A stretch of DNA of 38,995 nucleotides from Lachnospiraceae bacterium (lineage in GTDB: Bacteria; Bacillota; Clostridia; Lachnospirales; Lachnospiraceae): the NCBI GenBank assembly GCA_017508825.1, contig JAFWRC010000276.1, positions 1 through 38,995 on the forward strand. Direction: 5' to 3'. The first letter of the stretch is position 1, and each line of letters starts with the position of its first letter. The position numbers and the translations under genes were made by a program. The notes under the pieces are model-generated. The model searched no databases, was not told the origin of the DNA, and saw nothing but the letters and a program-made list of their open reading frames with translations. This document shows positions 15,453 to 23,526 of this stretch, one piece after another.

Positions 15453-15469
15453 AAATTGTTATACAATTT
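15453..15469. promoter_or_regulatory. Short perfect inverted repeat, possible operator
   Basis: AAATTGT, TAT, ACAATTT: a 7-bp inverted repeat in the 190-bp gap before the second paralogue. It contains TACAAT, a possible -10 box with TTGCTT 16 bp upstream. Only suggestive. Confidence 0.3.
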
Positions 15470-15589
15470 TCACACGATAAAAAATGCCGTTTACGCAATG
15501 ATTTCCCCTTTCTCAACGGAGCACGGTTATACTCATCTCACAGACCGGAACATATGAGGCCGGCTTTGATGGGAAAAGGAGAACAAAAA

Positions 15590-16186
15590 ATGGATAAAGA
15601 AAAATTGGATAAAGAAAAATTGGATAAAGAAAAAACATATATTTCTCTGATCATGTTGATCGCGGTTCTGGGTGTTTTTGCGTTGATCCATCTGGAAACA
15701 GGAAAGAACCTGCATAGAATGATGGATAACGTGAACATGCCGGCAGGCGCAGAACTGGTATTACCGCAGAAAACCAGGATTTTTGCATGCTGCGGAGGAT
15801 CAAGATTAGGAATTGAGGAGGTGTATCGCATTCCGGCAGATCAGGCACGAAGTATTTCCTATGGAGAAAAAGACCGGGTTGTAGTAGAGCCGTTTGAATA
15901 TTCCTGTGAATTGAATGGTCTTTATATCGGGTTGAACGGTTACGAACATGACTGCTCTTATGTGTATGATTATGGCGATGTAATGGATCTTGCAGGGTAT
16001 CGTGATGACGACGGATACTTATATGTGCACGTCTGGGGACGGGAACATCTGGGTGGAGAGGACAGCGGAGTTCTCCTTTATGGTCTTAGCCTGCTGTCGC
16101 TTTATGCCTTTCCGGCAGCAGTTGTCATTCTGGTTTTGAAGTTTTTGATAGACAAGATGAAAAAGAAAAGGGAAGATGGAGAATAA
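15590..16186 (+). CDS. Membrane protein, paralogue of the preceding gene
   Basis: A 198-residue protein beginning with three LDKEK units encoded by 15-bp tandem repeats (15591-15635). It then has a TM helix (about 20-38), the same middle domain as the preceding gene (LGIEEVYRIP, SYG, VVEPF, Cys, GYEHD, YDYGDV, YRDDDGYLYVHVWG) and a second TM helix near 165-185 followed by a Lys/Arg tail. The pair arose by tandem duplication and has diverged. AAAGGAG (15576-15582) sets the start at 15590; the longer frame to 15410 would run through the upstream terminator. Function unknown. Confidence 0.75.
   Translation: MDKEKLDKEKLDKEKTYISLIMLIAVLGVFALIHLETGKNLHRMMDNVNMPAGAELVLPQKTRIFACCGGSRLGIEEVYRIPADQARSISYGEKDRVVVEPFEYSCELNGLYIGLNGYEHDCSYVYDYGDVMDLAGYRDDDGYLYVHVWGREHLGGEDSGVLLYGLSLLSLYAFPAAVVILVLKFLIDKMKKKREDGE
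15591..15635 (+). repeat. Three 15-bp tandem repeats
   Basis: TGGATAAAGAAAAAT units at 15591, 15606 and 15621 (the last unit ends in A), in frame at the N-terminus of the gene, encoding basic/acidic LDKEK repeats. Confidence 0.85.
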
Positions 16187-16194
16187 CCTTATCC

Positions 16195-16228
16195 GGCGCG
16201 AGCGTTCTGTAAGCAGAACGCTCTTTTA
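16195..16228 (+). terminator. Terminator hairpin, member of a repeat family (copy C)
   Basis: 10-bp perfect stem (16200-16209 with 16214-16223), loop TAAG, then TTTT. Together with the preceding GGCGC it matches, in inverted orientation, the first 28 bp of the repeat at 18976 except in the loop. Confidence 0.8.
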
Positions 16229-16230
16229 GA

Positions 16231-16263
16231 CTTGCACTTTGCTTGCACTTTGCATGCTATACT
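16231..16263 (+). promoter_or_regulatory. Promoter of the coiled-coil gene with tandem 11-bp repeat
   Basis: TGC followed by TATACT (16258-16263) is an extended -10 box. Directly upstream the 11-mer CTTGCACTTTG occurs twice head to tail (16231-16241, 16242-16252), one helical turn apart. No consensus -35 lies at 17 bp. The repeat may be an activator or repressor site. Confidence 0.5.
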
Positions 16264-16323
16264 TTCCTCAACGTTGGTACAAACAAACACATGCAGATCA
16301 GATAAAACAAGGAGGGAATGACC

Positions 16324-18963
16324 ATGGCATATCCGCAGGACATCATCAATCCGGATTACGAACCGGTAGAAAACCTGGAAGAAGAGCTGAGCTCTGAAAA
16401 GCTTCTGGAAGGTTTTTCCATAAAGAAGTATAAGTACAGAGGCGAAGATATTTCTGTGGCAGATGTAAAGTCGGATTATTCTTCCGATTACGAAACTGTC
16501 TACAGAAAAATGAAAACGGCCATCCGCAAAGAAGAAGAGATCGACAAACTGTATTATGACAGGACGGTCGGCCTGAAGAAACTGGATCATATGATCGAAA
16601 AACTGGAGCGGGATCCGGAACTGGCAAATATGGAGGGCACGTATGAGATTGAAGAGCCGAATGAGGAAGCTCTAGAGCCGGATGTATTCCAGCAGTGTGC
16701 CCGAGACATGCTTTACAAATATGACATGAATGTCAAGTTTGAACGTCTGCAGGAATTGAAGGAACAGCGGGAAGTATATAAAGAGGAGACGGAAGCACAG
16801 TTGGCGGAAGCGGACGCTAAGATCGAAGAACGTCTGCATAATGAATTTTCAGAATACTGTGAGGACCGGGACCAGGATCTGGATCTGAAACTGAAGGAAG
16901 ATGGTCTGCTGGAAGGCTACACGCCGGCAGTGACGGATGTTCCGGAGGTATTTGATCTGGAAGATATCATGCACGATGATACGATCGATTATGATGAAGG
17001 TGTAAAGCGCATCATCAAAAGTATCGAGAACGAGGCTCTGCCGCTGGCACTCCGGGCCGAGCAGGATGATCGTATCCGACAGTTGAATTATGAGATCAGC
17101 AAACTGGAGAACGATCCTCAGGTGAGCAGAATGATCAGGCCTTATGAGATTGAGGAGCCGGATCCGGAGAAAATGAATGCGGAGGAGTATGACAAGGCTC
17201 TTCTGAAGCGGCTGGATCAGATGGATGCGAATAAGAAATACGAACGTCTGCAGATCCTGCGGGACGAGTTGTCGGATTATGCCGATATGGTTCAGGAGGA
17301 GCGGAGAGAGATCAAGGAAGATGTGGATCTGCGTATCGATGTAGCGAAAGAGATTTTCCATGAGCTGTTCTATGATCGTGAAAAGGAGAAGTACGAAGCG
17401 GAACTGCAGGCAGAGAAAGCAGAGAGAGAGCAGGTAAAAGCCCGTGCGGAACAGGAGAAGAGAGATCAGGAGGCAGCGAAGATCCGTGCGCAAGAAGAAC
17501 GTGAAGCGGAAGAACGTGAACTGAAAGAGAATCTGGAACGTCAGCAGGCAAAAGAAGAGGAAGAGCGTCAGGAACGGGAACGCAACCGCAAGGCGTATGA
17601 GCAGAGAATGCGTGAGAAGGAGGACGAATCCTTCCGCCGTTTCAGTGAATGGGTGCAGGAGCAGAGAAAGATTGAATATCAGCACAGACATGCCGAAAAA
17701 GAGCTTGCGCGCAGAGATAATGAGCGCAATGCCAATCAGGTGGAAGCGGTGGCAGAGATGTTTGAGGCGGAGGATGAGAAGATCCGTCATCGTGAAGAAA
17801 CCTACCGGAAGTATGTAAATATGATCGCAAAAGGCTTGAAGATTCCGAAAGAGGAAGAAGCCGGGGAAAAGAAAGAAGCAGTCAGTGAAGGTTTTACACT
17901 GGCAGATCTTCTGGGCGATGAAGAAGTGGAAGTGAATGAGATCATGTCCGTGAAGCCGGATGTTAAGGAAGGCATCATGGATGACAGGAAGGTATTCCAG
18001 GATCGTGATCAGATATATGAAAAAGCTACCGGTAATATACCGAAGCAGAAAGATGTTGAGAATATCGAAGATCTTTCGGATGCGGAAAAGAAAGAATATA
18101 ATGAAGCCTTCGGCATCTATGAGCAGGAAGCTTTTGAGGAGTATCTGATTGATGAGGGAGCTATACAGGCAAACGAGCAGAAGGCCGTGAAGAAAGCGGA
18201 AGATCTGCAGGATCAGAACCCGGGCGCAGGTCAGAAGCCGGAAGAAGAAAAGAAAGAAGAAAAGAAACCGGAAGAGAAGAAGGCGGAAGAGGAGAAGAAG
18301 CAGCCGCAGCAGGAAGAGAAGAGACCGGAAGAAGAGAAAAAACCGGAAGACAATAAGAAGTCAGAAGATGAGAAAGACATTATTCCGATAGTGGAAAGAC
18401 CGGAGGTGATCATTGATCCGAAGGTGGAAGGACCGGAAGTGATCATTAATCCGATACAAAGCAATGCATCCGTGGCACCGAGACAGGAGGGCATGTCGGA
18501 AGCGGAAAGACATGCTCTGGGTGGTAAGTTTGATGATATTCTGGATGCTTTGACCGGCACCAAAAACGGATATCTCTGGCACAGAAATTCTACGGAATAC
18601 GACAATCTGGTCAATGCGATCCGGGATGCTTCGGTGAAAGCGTATAACGGAACCCGGGCAACGGACATGACGAACGAAAAACAGGCGATCGTGGACTATC
18701 TGAACCATGTAAGCAAGGATACGGCCTGGCACGGTAACGGTAATGTTCGTAAGGAAAATGCGCTGAAAGCACTCAATCTGATCGATCCTGAGGCAGCAAA
18801 GAACTATGTGACGGAAGCAAACCGTGTACGTAAAGAGAAAAACCATATCAATCTGGATCAGCTGATGGAGAAGGAATACGGGAAGAAAGAAAGACACGAG
18901 CGCCGGAATGCAGATCCGCAGGCCGAAAACCCGGCAAACCGGATACAGCGCGGCAAGTCTTAA
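16324..18963 (+). CDS. Large coiled-coil protein with internal duplication, unknown function
   Basis: An 879-residue, highly charged protein without signal peptide or TM segment, so probably cytoplasmic. Residues ~45-205 and ~212-372 are two copies of one domain with a period of 167 residues and no indels at the landmarks: YEIEEP at 107 and 274, ERLQ at 140 and 307. A long Glu/Arg-rich coiled coil (about 355-500) follows, then an acidic region, a low-complexity Glu-Lys-Pro stretch (about 640-690) and a C-terminal globular domain (about 720-860) with KFDDILDALTGTKNG and YLWHRNSTEYDNL. I know no family with this order. ATG 16324 has AGGAGG 8 nt upstream; ATG 16318 is too close to it. The gene has its own promoter and is bracketed by hairpins of one repeat family. 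Scaffolding is a guess. Confidence 0.8.
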   Translation: MAYPQDIINPDYEPVENLEEELSSEKLLEGFSIKKYKYRGEDISVADVKSDYSSDYETVYRKMKTAIRKEEEIDKLYYDRTVGLKKLDHMIEKLERDPELANMEGTYEIEEPNEEALEPDVFQQCARDMLYKYDMNVKFERLQELKEQREVYKEETEAQLAEADAKIEERLHNEFSEYCEDRDQDLDLKLKEDGLLEGYTPAVTDVPEVFDLEDIMHDDTIDYDEGVKRIIKSIENEALPLALRAEQDDRIRQLNYEISKLENDPQVSRMIRPYEIEEPDPEKMNAEEYDKALLKRLDQMDANKKYERLQILRDELSDYADMVQEERREIKEDVDLRIDVAKEIFHELFYDREKEKYEAELQAEKAEREQVKARAEQEKRDQEAAKIRAQEEREAEERELKENLERQQAKEEEERQERERNRKAYEQRMREKEDESFRRFSEWVQEQRKIEYQHRHAEKELARRDNERNANQVEAVAEMFEAEDEKIRHREETYRKYVNMIAKGLKIPKEEEAGEKKEAVSEGFTLADLLGDEEVEVNEIMSVKPDVKEGIMDDRKVFQDRDQIYEKATGNIPKQKDVENIEDLSDAEKKEYNEAFGIYEQEAFEEYLIDEGAIQANEQKAVKKAEDLQDQNPGAGQKPEEEKKEEKKPEEKKAEEEKKQPQQEEKRPEEEKKPEDNKKSEDEKDIIPIVERPEVIIDPKVEGPEVIINPIQSNASVAPRQEGMSEAERHALGGKFDDILDALTGTKNGYLWHRNSTEYDNLVNAIRDASVKAYNGTRATDMTNEKQAIVDYLNHVSKDTAWHGNGNVRKENALKALNLIDPEAAKNYVTEANRVRKEKNHINLDQLMEKEYGKKERHERRNADPQAENPANRIQRGKS

Positions 18964-18975
18964 GTCAATAAAAAC

Positions 18976-19040
18976 AGCGTTCTGCCTGCAGAACGCTCGC
19001 GCCGAGCGCGGTTGCGACAGCAACACATTCCTTACGCGCG
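18976..19040 (+). repeat. Hairpin-rich dispersed repeat, copy A
   Basis: A 65-bp element starting with a terminator-like hairpin (18976-18984 with 18989-18997), then a CGCGC/GCGCG hairpin, then GTTGC/GCAAC, and ending CCTTACGCGCG. It is about 86% identical (56/65) to the reverse complement of 20605-20669; its last 42 bp differ at only two sites. Its first hairpin can terminate the coiled-coil gene, although no T tract follows. Confidence 0.8.
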
Positions 19041-19112
19041 ATAGATGATTTTTTTACGGTTTTACCGTTAGAAAATCACTATGCGTAACGCAGTGAAGAA
19101 GTGCGCATCCTG

Positions 19113-19145
19113 AAAAAATAACCGCTCATTTGCGGTTATTTTTTT
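19113..19145. terminator. Bidirectional terminator overlapping a stop codon
   Basis: 13-bp perfect stem (19113-19125 with 19132-19144) flanked by A and T tracts. The stop codon of the minus-strand transporter (19136-19138) lies in the stem. Confidence 0.85.
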
Positions 19146-20086
19146 GCGGGAATGGTGCAGAGCAGGATGGCGCCAAACATTACCACGCATCCGGAGATCT
19201 CCCGGATAGAAAGGACTTCGTGCAGCACCAGCCATCCGGAGAGAGTACCAAAGACGCTCTCTAAGCACATGATCAGACTGGCAACGGTAGGGTTCACATG
19301 TTTTTGTCCGATGATCTGGCAGGTGTAAGCGATGCCGTTGGAGAAGATGCCGGCATAGAGGATCGAGGGCATCGCCTTGATCAAAGCATCTTTTTCCGGA
19401 TGTTCAAATAAGAGCATACATACGGTAGCCAGGATCGCAACCGTAAAAAACTGGGAGGCGGAAAGCTTCAGACCGTCTACCTTCGGCGAAAAGTGATTGA
19501 TGGTCATGATCTGCAGGCTGAAACCAAAAGCGCAGAGCAAGAGGAAAATGTCACCGTAGGAAAGGGTGAAACCTTCCTTCATGCACAATAGATAAAGACC
19601 GGCGACGCAAAGTATTACGGAGATCCATACCCGGACACCCGGCTTCCTGCCGAGAAACAGGGATAAGAGCGGTACGATCACCACATACATCGCCGTGATG
19701 AAGCTGGCGTTAGCGGTCGTGGAATAGCCGATGCCGCACTGCTGCAGCGCGCTGGAGGCAAACAGAAAGAAACCGCAGCATACGCCGGCGGTCAGCAGGG
19801 GATGACGGGCGAAGAAACTATTTTTTGGAGATGCAGTTTCACCGGTCTTTGAAGGGGGTGTATTTTCCGGCGTTTCGGTATTCTTTCCTTTGGCATAAAC
19901 CGATCTGCCGAAGATAAACGGCAGCAAAAACGCTGTCCCGATATAACTCCGGATCGTCAGATAGGTAAACGGCCCCACATAGTCTGCACCGATGGACTGG
20001 GCGGCAAAGGTGGTCCCCCAGAAAAAAGCGGCAGCCAGCAGCGCCAATGCATATTTGAATTTTCGGTTTTTTACAATAGGATTCAT
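19136..20086 (-). CDS. EamA/DMT-superfamily transporter
   Basis: A 316-residue inner-membrane protein with ten TM helices arranged as two five-helix EamA repeats. The first repeat starts with LLAAAFFWGTTFAAQ, the usual opening of the family; the second ends with VFGTLSGWLVLHEVL and VMFGAILLC. A polar loop rich in Thr/Pro/Ser (about 68-92) separates helices in the first half. Members export metabolites or amino acids; the substrate cannot be read from sequence. AAGAGAG precedes the ATG at 20086, and a near-consensus promoter is upstream. It stands alone, flanked by inverted copies A and B of the hairpin repeat. Confidence 0.9.
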   Translation of the reverse strand: MNPIVKNRKFKYALALLAAAFFWGTTFAAQSIGADYVGPFTYLTIRSYIGTAFLLPFIFGRSVYAKGKNTETPENTPPSKTGETASPKNSFFARHPLLTAGVCCGFFLFASSALQQCGIGYSTTANASFITAMYVVIVPLLSLFLGRKPGVRVWISVILCVAGLYLLCMKEGFTLSYGDIFLLLCAFGFSLQIMTINHFSPKVDGLKLSASQFFTVAILATVCMLLFEHPEKDALIKAMPSILYAGIFSNGIAYTCQIIGQKHVNPTVASLIMCLESVFGTLSGWLVLHEVLSIREISGCVVMFGAILLCTIPAKK

Positions 20087-20113
20087 AGGTTCTCTCTTAA
20101 AAAGTCGCTCCCG

Positions 20114-20142
20114 ACTATAGCATTTCTATCTTTATCTGTCAA
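20114..20142 (-). promoter_or_regulatory. Promoter of the EamA transporter gene
   Basis: On the minus strand, TTGACA (20137-20142), 17-bp spacer, TATAGT (20114-20119): a near-perfect sigma-A promoter. Confidence 0.8.
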
Positions 20143-20174
20143 ATCATGTACTTTATACATCCGTTAAAAAGAAT

Positions 20175-20203
20175 TTGCGTATCTGCCGAGAATATAGTAT
20201 AAT
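20175..20203 (+). promoter_or_regulatory. Promoter of the small membrane/secreted protein gene
   Basis: TTGCGT (20175-20180), 17-bp spacer, TATAAT (20198-20203). The ~50-nt leader contains a GCGGG/CCCGC hairpin near 20222. Confidence 0.75.
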
Positions 20204-20259
20204 ACCACAAGTGAGAGTTTCGCGGGGAACCCGCAGAGTATAGAGGAGATTTCGGTACG

Positions 20260-20505
20260 ATGAAAGAGATGACAACAAAGATCAGCAGAGCAATGATGGC
20301 ACTGTATTCGATCGTAATGGCATGGATGTGCGCGATGCCGGTGCAGGCAGCAGGAAGCGCGGCAGCAGGATCCGATCAGCAGATCGGTTTGCTGGTAGTC
20401 CTGATGGGTGGTGCATTGATCATCATTATCGCAGTAGTGATCTCGGTGGTATCTTCGGTAGTCAGTTCCGTAGCAAGTGCAGTCGATGACGAGACAGAAG
20501 ACTGA
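20260..20505 (+). CDS. Small membrane or secreted protein, unknown
   Basis: An 81-residue protein. It begins with a typical signal sequence (basic MKEMTTKISR, hydrophobic core, PVQAA cleavage-like site near residue 31). A second hydrophobic stretch (about 42-70) is followed by an acidic end (DDETED). After processing it would be a ~50-residue single-span peptide. I recognise no family. GAGGAG lies ~11 nt before ATG 20260, and a consensus promoter and a following terminator make it a well-bounded single-gene unit, which supports it being real despite its size. Confidence 0.65.
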   Translation: MKEMTTKISRAMMALYSIVMAWMCAMPVQAAGSAAAGSDQQIGLLVVLMGGALIIIIAVVISVVSSVVSSVASAVDDETED

Positions 20506-20539
20506 TAAAGAGAAGATACAATAAAGGAAAGTACAACGA

Positions 20540-20562
20540 GGGACTGCGCAGCGGTCCCTTTT
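20540..20562 (+). terminator. Rho-independent terminator
   Basis: 8-bp stem (20540-20547 with 20551-20558, one G-U pair) and TTTT. Two further hairpins follow at 20563-20580 (7 bp) and 20585-20595 (5 bp). Confidence 0.7.
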
Positions 20563-20604
20563 CCTGCCTTTACAGGCAGGAAACCCTCCGGGAGGATGTG
20601 CACT

Positions 20605-20669
20605 CGCGCGTAAGGAATATGTTGCTGGCGCAACCGCGCTCGGCGCTAGCATACTGTGAGCAGAATGCT
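20605..20669 (-). repeat. Hairpin-rich dispersed repeat, copy B
   Basis: A 65-bp copy of the element at 18976-19040 in the opposite orientation, ending 19 nt before the clpS start codon, so it lies in the clpS 5' region. Confidence 0.8.
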
Positions 20670-20688
20670 ATTTAGAAGGGAAGCAATC

Positions 20689-21006
20689 ATGGCCGGAAAA
20701 GCAGAGAAACAGAATAAAGGACAGACACGGGGACTGACCAAAACGAAGACGAAGGAGCCGTCACTGTACAAAGTGGTGATGCTCAATGACGACTTTACCC
20801 CGATGGACTTTGTGGTGGATATCCTGATGCATATCTTCGATAAGCCGCAGCCGGAGGCTGTGGAGCTGATGATGAAGGTGCATAAAGAGGGGCAGGCGGT
20901 AGTGGCCACCTATCCGTATGATATTGCCAAGACGAAACAGCGTCAGGCCGTTGATCTGGCCCGGGCGCAGAATTATCCGTTTAATATCCGTGTAGAAAGA
21001 GAGTAA
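20689..21006 (+). CDS. clpS: ClpS, adaptor of the Clp protease
   Basis: A 105-residue adaptor that delivers N-degron substrates to ClpA. After a basic, disordered N-terminus (about 1-28) comes the conserved core: YKVVMLNDDFTPMDFVV (about residue 32 on) with the NDD-x-T-PM-FVV substrate pocket, the helix containing MMKVHKEG, and the A-x-x-YPYDIAKTK segment. ATG 20689 has AAGGGAAG upstream; a longer frame would start inside the hairpin repeat. clpA starts 3 nt after the stop, so the two are surely one operon. No clear promoter is visible upstream; the leader is filled by hairpins and repeat copy B. Confidence 0.95.
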   Translation: MAGKAEKQNKGQTRGLTKTKTKEPSLYKVVMLNDDFTPMDFVVDILMHIFDKPQPEAVELMMKVHKEGQAVVATYPYDIAKTKQRQAVDLARAQNYPFNIRVERE

Positions 21007-21009
21007 GAA

Positions 21010-23394
21010 ATGGTGTTTGATGAGATAACCGAAAAAGTGATGCAGATGGCATTGATGAATGCCGCGAAGCGGGACAGTCAGCTGGTCATGCCGGAGCATA
21101 TCTTATATGCATGTACCGATGTGCCGGTGTTTATCCGCGCGGTGCATATGTGCAAGGGCAGTGTGGATGTGATCCGCGAGAATCTGGACGAGTTTCTGAC
21201 CACGATGCTGCCGAAACGGAAGGAAGGCGACGGGGATGAGCGCCCGATCGGCGAGCGTATCTCCGATGCATTTGCGTCTACGGTGGAAACAGCCGTGGAG
21301 GCGGCGGAGCATGCCCAGGCGAAGCATATCAGCCTGCATCATATCATTTACGGGATCACGAAGCAGAACGAGTCCTTCGCGACCTATTACCTGGAGTCGG
21401 AAGTGGGAAATCTGCATGATTTTCTCTCTGCGCTGCAGCTTCTGATCGAAGGCAATGACGAGTATGAAATGGACGACGAGTATGAAAGCGCAGAGGACTT
21501 TGTGCTGGAATATGCCAAGCTGATGAATGAGATGGTGGGCGACCACCATCCGCTGATCGGACGGGAGCAGGAACTGGACCGTATCATCCGCATCCTGCTG
21601 CGCAAGGAGAAGAACAATCCGCTGCTGCTGGGGGAGCCGGGCGTGGGCAAGACCAGCATTGTTTACGGGCTGACGAAGCGCATCGTGGACGGGGATGTGC
21701 CGGAGGCATTGAAGGATGCGAAGGTATATTCGCTGGATGTTGCGGAACTGGTGGCCGGGACGCAGTACCGCGGCGATTTTGAAAAACGTGTGCTGGAGAT
21801 CATGGATGCGCTGGAAGAACTGGACGATCCCATCGTTTTTATCGATGAGATCCATAACCTGATCGGTGCCGGCGGTATGGGCAGCGGCTCCATGGAGGCT
21901 TCCAATATGCTGAAGCCGTATCTAGAGTCCGGCAAGATCCGTTTTATCGGAGCTACAACCTATGATGAGCATAAGCGGGCATTTGCAAAGAATGCGACGC
22001 TCAGCCGGCGTTTCCAGAAGGTAGATGTGAAAGAGCCGTCCGAGGAAGAGGCGGTAGAGATCCTGGAGGGTCTGCGCAGTAATTATGAGCGTTTCCATGG
22101 TGTAAAATACGGCAAGGATGTACTGGAGCATGCCGTGAAACTCAGTAAGAATTTCATCGGCGGACGTTTTCTGCCGGATAAGGCGATCGATCTGATCGAC
22201 GAAGCCGGAGCGTATCGCCGTATGCATCCGCTGACGGACCAGAAGCGCCAGACGGTGGGCAAAGATGTGATCGAGACCGTACTGGCCGAGATCGGCAATA
22301 TCCCGAAGGCTACGGCGGAACAGTCCGAGGTGGATCGTTTAAAAGATCTGTACGAGCGTATCACCGGCAGGATCTTCGGGCAGGAAGAAGCGGTACGCAA
22401 GATCGTGGATGCCATCTATATGTCCCGGGCAGGTCTTTTGGCAGAGAATAAGCCCATCGCATCCTTCCTGTTTGTCGGCCCCACCGGTGTGGGCAAGACG
22501 GAAGTGGCCAAGGTGTTGGCAAAGGAACTGGGCGTGGAATTTGTACGCTTTGATATGAGTGAATATGCGGAACGGCATACGGTATCGAAACTGATCGGAT
22601 CCCCGGCCGGGTATGTGGGCTATGAAGACGGCGGCGCGCTGACGGATGCGATCCGCAAGACACCGCATTGTGTACTGCTGCTGGATGAGATCGAAAAAGC
22701 GCATCCGGACATCTTCAATGTACTGCTGCAGGTGATGGACTATGCGCAGCTGACGGATAACCGCGGGCAGAAGGCGGACTTTAAGAACGTGATCATCATC
22801 ATGACTTCCAATGCGGGAGCGCGTATGGTGGGACGGCAGTCCATCGGTTTCGGCGCGCCGAAGTTTAACGACAGCGTGATGATGGAAGAAGTAAAGCGTG
22901 TATTCACACCGGAATTCCGCAATCGTCTGAGCGCCATCGTGACCTTCAACCATATGAGCGAGCGTATGGCAGAGCAGATCGCCGGCAAGAAGCTGAACGA
23001 ACTGACGGCCCAGCTGATGGGAAGAAAAGTCAATGTGCAGATCAGCGCAGAGGCAATGGACTATATCCGGAATAAGGGTATCACCCGCGAATACGGAGCC
23101 CGTGAGATCGAGCGCGTGATCGACAGTGAGATCAAGCCACTCTTTGTAACGGAGATCCTCTTCGGCAAATTGAAGAACGGCGGCGATGCGCAGCTGGTGA
23201 TGGAAGAGAAGAAGCCGGTACTGAAAGTAGGCGGAAAGAAAGCGGATCCCGGAAAGAAAACGCAGGCGCATCCGGCAAACCGGAAGGGGAGCACCGACAA
23301 TATCCTGGCCGATGTGACCACGCCGGAGAAACTGCTGTCCGGCAAACGGAAACAGAAGGCAGCTGTGAAAGTGAAGAAAAAGGAAGAAGAATAA
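21010..23394 (+). CDS. clpA: ClpA, ATP-dependent Clp protease unfoldase
   Basis: A 794-residue AAA+ unfoldase that feeds substrates to ClpP. Order: Clp N-domain (about 1-145, the ClpS docking part), AAA-1 with Walker A GEPGVGKT (208-215) and VFIDEIHN, AAA-2 with Walker A GPTGVGKT (490-497) and LLLDEIEKAHPD, then the C-terminal small domain. No long ClpB/ClpC middle coiled coil is seen, and the adjacent clpS supports ClpA over ClpC. Past the normal end (about residue 740) lies a Lys/Pro-rich tail of about 55 residues of unknown role. clpP is not in the window. Confidence 0.95.
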   Translation: MVFDEITEKVMQMALMNAAKRDSQLVMPEHILYACTDVPVFIRAVHMCKGSVDVIRENLDEFLTTMLPKRKEGDGDERPIGERISDAFASTVETAVEAAEHAQAKHISLHHIIYGITKQNESFATYYLESEVGNLHDFLSALQLLIEGNDEYEMDDEYESAEDFVLEYAKLMNEMVGDHHPLIGREQELDRIIRILLRKEKNNPLLLGEPGVGKTSIVYGLTKRIVDGDVPEALKDAKVYSLDVAELVAGTQYRGDFEKRVLEIMDALEELDDPIVFIDEIHNLIGAGGMGSGSMEASNMLKPYLESGKIRFIGATTYDEHKRAFAKNATLSRRFQKVDVKEPSEEEAVEILEGLRSNYERFHGVKYGKDVLEHAVKLSKNFIGGRFLPDKAIDLIDEAGAYRRMHPLTDQKRQTVGKDVIETVLAEIGNIPKATAEQSEVDRLKDLYERITGRIFGQEEAVRKIVDAIYMSRAGLLAENKPIASFLFVGPTGVGKTEVAKVLAKELGVEFVRFDMSEYAERHTVSKLIGSPAGYVGYEDGGALTDAIRKTPHCVLLLDEIEKAHPDIFNVLLQVMDYAQLTDNRGQKADFKNVIIIMTSNAGARMVGRQSIGFGAPKFNDSVMMEEVKRVFTPEFRNRLSAIVTFNHMSERMAEQIAGKKLNELTAQLMGRKVNVQISAEAMDYIRNKGITREYGAREIERVIDSEIKPLFVTEILFGKLKNGGDAQLVMEEKKPVLKVGGKKADPGKKTQAHPANRKGSTDNILADVTTPEKLLSGKRKQKAAVKVKKKEEE

Positions 23395-23408
23395 AAATAT
23401 AAAAATAT

Positions 23409-23446
23409 AAAAATAACCGCCCTCGTTAAAGTCGCGGTTATTTTTT
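23409..23446 (+). terminator. Rho-independent terminator after clpA
   Basis: 12-bp stem (23409-23420 with 23434-23445), 13-nt loop, T tract; same stem sequence as at 15413 and 19114. Confidence 0.85.
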
Positions 23447-23464
23447 GTGGGGCGATTTATCGAA

Positions 23465-23493
23465 TTGAATTCCGGACGTAACTTTGGTAAAAT
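23465..23493 (+). promoter_or_regulatory. Promoter of the cNMP-binding-like gene
   Basis: TTGAAT (23465-23470), 17-bp spacer, TAAAAT (23488-23493). Confidence 0.65.
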
Positions 23494-23526
23494 AACATGC
23501 GTGGGGCAACATTGTGAGGGTTACAT

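Noticed and set aside
16195-19040. Coiled-coil gene as a transposon cargo between terminal inverted repeats
   Set aside because: No transposase, no target duplication seen, and the shared ends are terminator-like hairpins; kept only as a repeat observation.
21600-22600. ClpC or ClpB instead of ClpA
   Set aside because: No middle coiled-coil insertion is seen, and a clpS gene lies 3 nt upstream, which fits ClpA.
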